Shown in pieces: positions 13,241 through 13,377 of a DNA stretch of 13,377 nucleotides. The position numbers were made by a program, and so were the translations under genes. Every line of letters starts with the position of its first letter. Position 1 is the stretch's first letter. This DNA is from Treponema sp. (lineage in GTDB: Bacteria; Spirochaetota; Spirochaetia; Treponematales; Breznakiellaceae), in NCBI GenBank assembly GCA_031255615.1, contig JAIRSD010000160.1, positions 1 to 13,377 on the forward strand. The letters run 5' to 3'. Under the pieces are notes generated by a model. It made no database searches. It was not told where the DNA came from and worked only from the letters and a program-made list of their open reading frames with translations.

Positions 13241-13377
13241 ACCGGACAAGAGAAACAACCGGCAATAGGAATTTAAACCGCAAAGACCCACCAGGGCGAA
13301 CTGCGGCTCGCCAGGAACACGAAGGAATGAAAAAACGCCTTCAATCCCCGCCCTTCCTGCGCCTTCCTCGCCCTGGC
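13241..13377 (-). repeat. Dispersed intergenic repeat, family A, copy 2 (inverted, reaches window edge)
   Basis: On the minus strand it reproduces the ordered blocks of 7505-7609: AAGGCGCA then GAAGGGCGGGGA, TTCATTCC then TCGTGTTCCT, and CCTATTGCCGGTTGTTTCT followed by GTCCGGT. Unrelated sequence lies in the middle. It may continue beyond the window. Confidence 0.7.

Noticed and set aside
12624..13291. Several short open frames on both strands in the right-hand region
   Set aside because: They run through perfect hairpins and tandem repeats, mirror one another on opposite strands, and lack ribosome-binding sites; they are by-products of the repeats.

Overview
The window reads as bacterial, GC-rich (roughly 55-60 % by eye) chromosomal DNA from a fermentative anaerobe. 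The gene set is a soluble NAD(P)-linked [FeFe]-hydrogenase operon, a ThuA-like protein, a small heat-shock protein, a TPR protein, a YmdB-like protein and a class III nucleotide cyclase. Together with the intergenic hairpin repeats it fits best with a spirochaete of the Treponema group, possibly a gut relative. That assignment is inference from gene content only; no rRNA or other phylogenetic marker is present.

Layout. (1) 1-755, minus: a broken IS5-family (IS427/IS1031-like) transposase running off the left edge. (2) 859-6503, plus: a candidate promoter, then hndA (NuoE-like), a stand-alone HATPase_c gene, hndB, hndC (NuoF-like with extra ferredoxin domains) and hndD (catalytic [FeFe] hydrogenase), closed by a strong intrinsic terminator. 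(3) 6718-7446, plus: ThuA-domain protein. (4) 7725-10242, minus: hsp20 with its own promoter and, upstream of it, a TPR gene, a YmdB-family gene and a small two-helix membrane protein, probably co-transcribed. (5) 10348-11046: a doubtful small ORF, coding debris and GC-rich hairpins. (6) 11047-12555, plus: a 502-residue protein with a class III cyclase core. (7) 12556-13377: no gene, but a dense field of perfect hairpins including a tandem 175-bp duplication.

How the genes work together. HndA, HndB, HndC and HndD should form one cytoplasmic iron-sulfur flavoprotein complex. HndC handles NAD(P)H through FMN, HndA and HndB add [2Fe-2S] relay sites, and HndD makes or consumes H2 at the H-cluster. 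The lone ATPase encoded inside the operon keeps all nucleotide-binding motifs but has no phospho-acceptor domain, so it is a candidate regulatory or maturation factor.

Points that stand out. The YmdB-like protein has substitutions at most of the usual metal-site positions. The cyclase gene lies between inverted copies of a modular hairpin element in which fixed linker sequences carry different hairpins. The right-hand hairpin array shows a compensatory A-T to G-C pair change between its two repeat units. A second dispersed repeat (7505-7609 and 13241-13377) is also present in inverted orientation.
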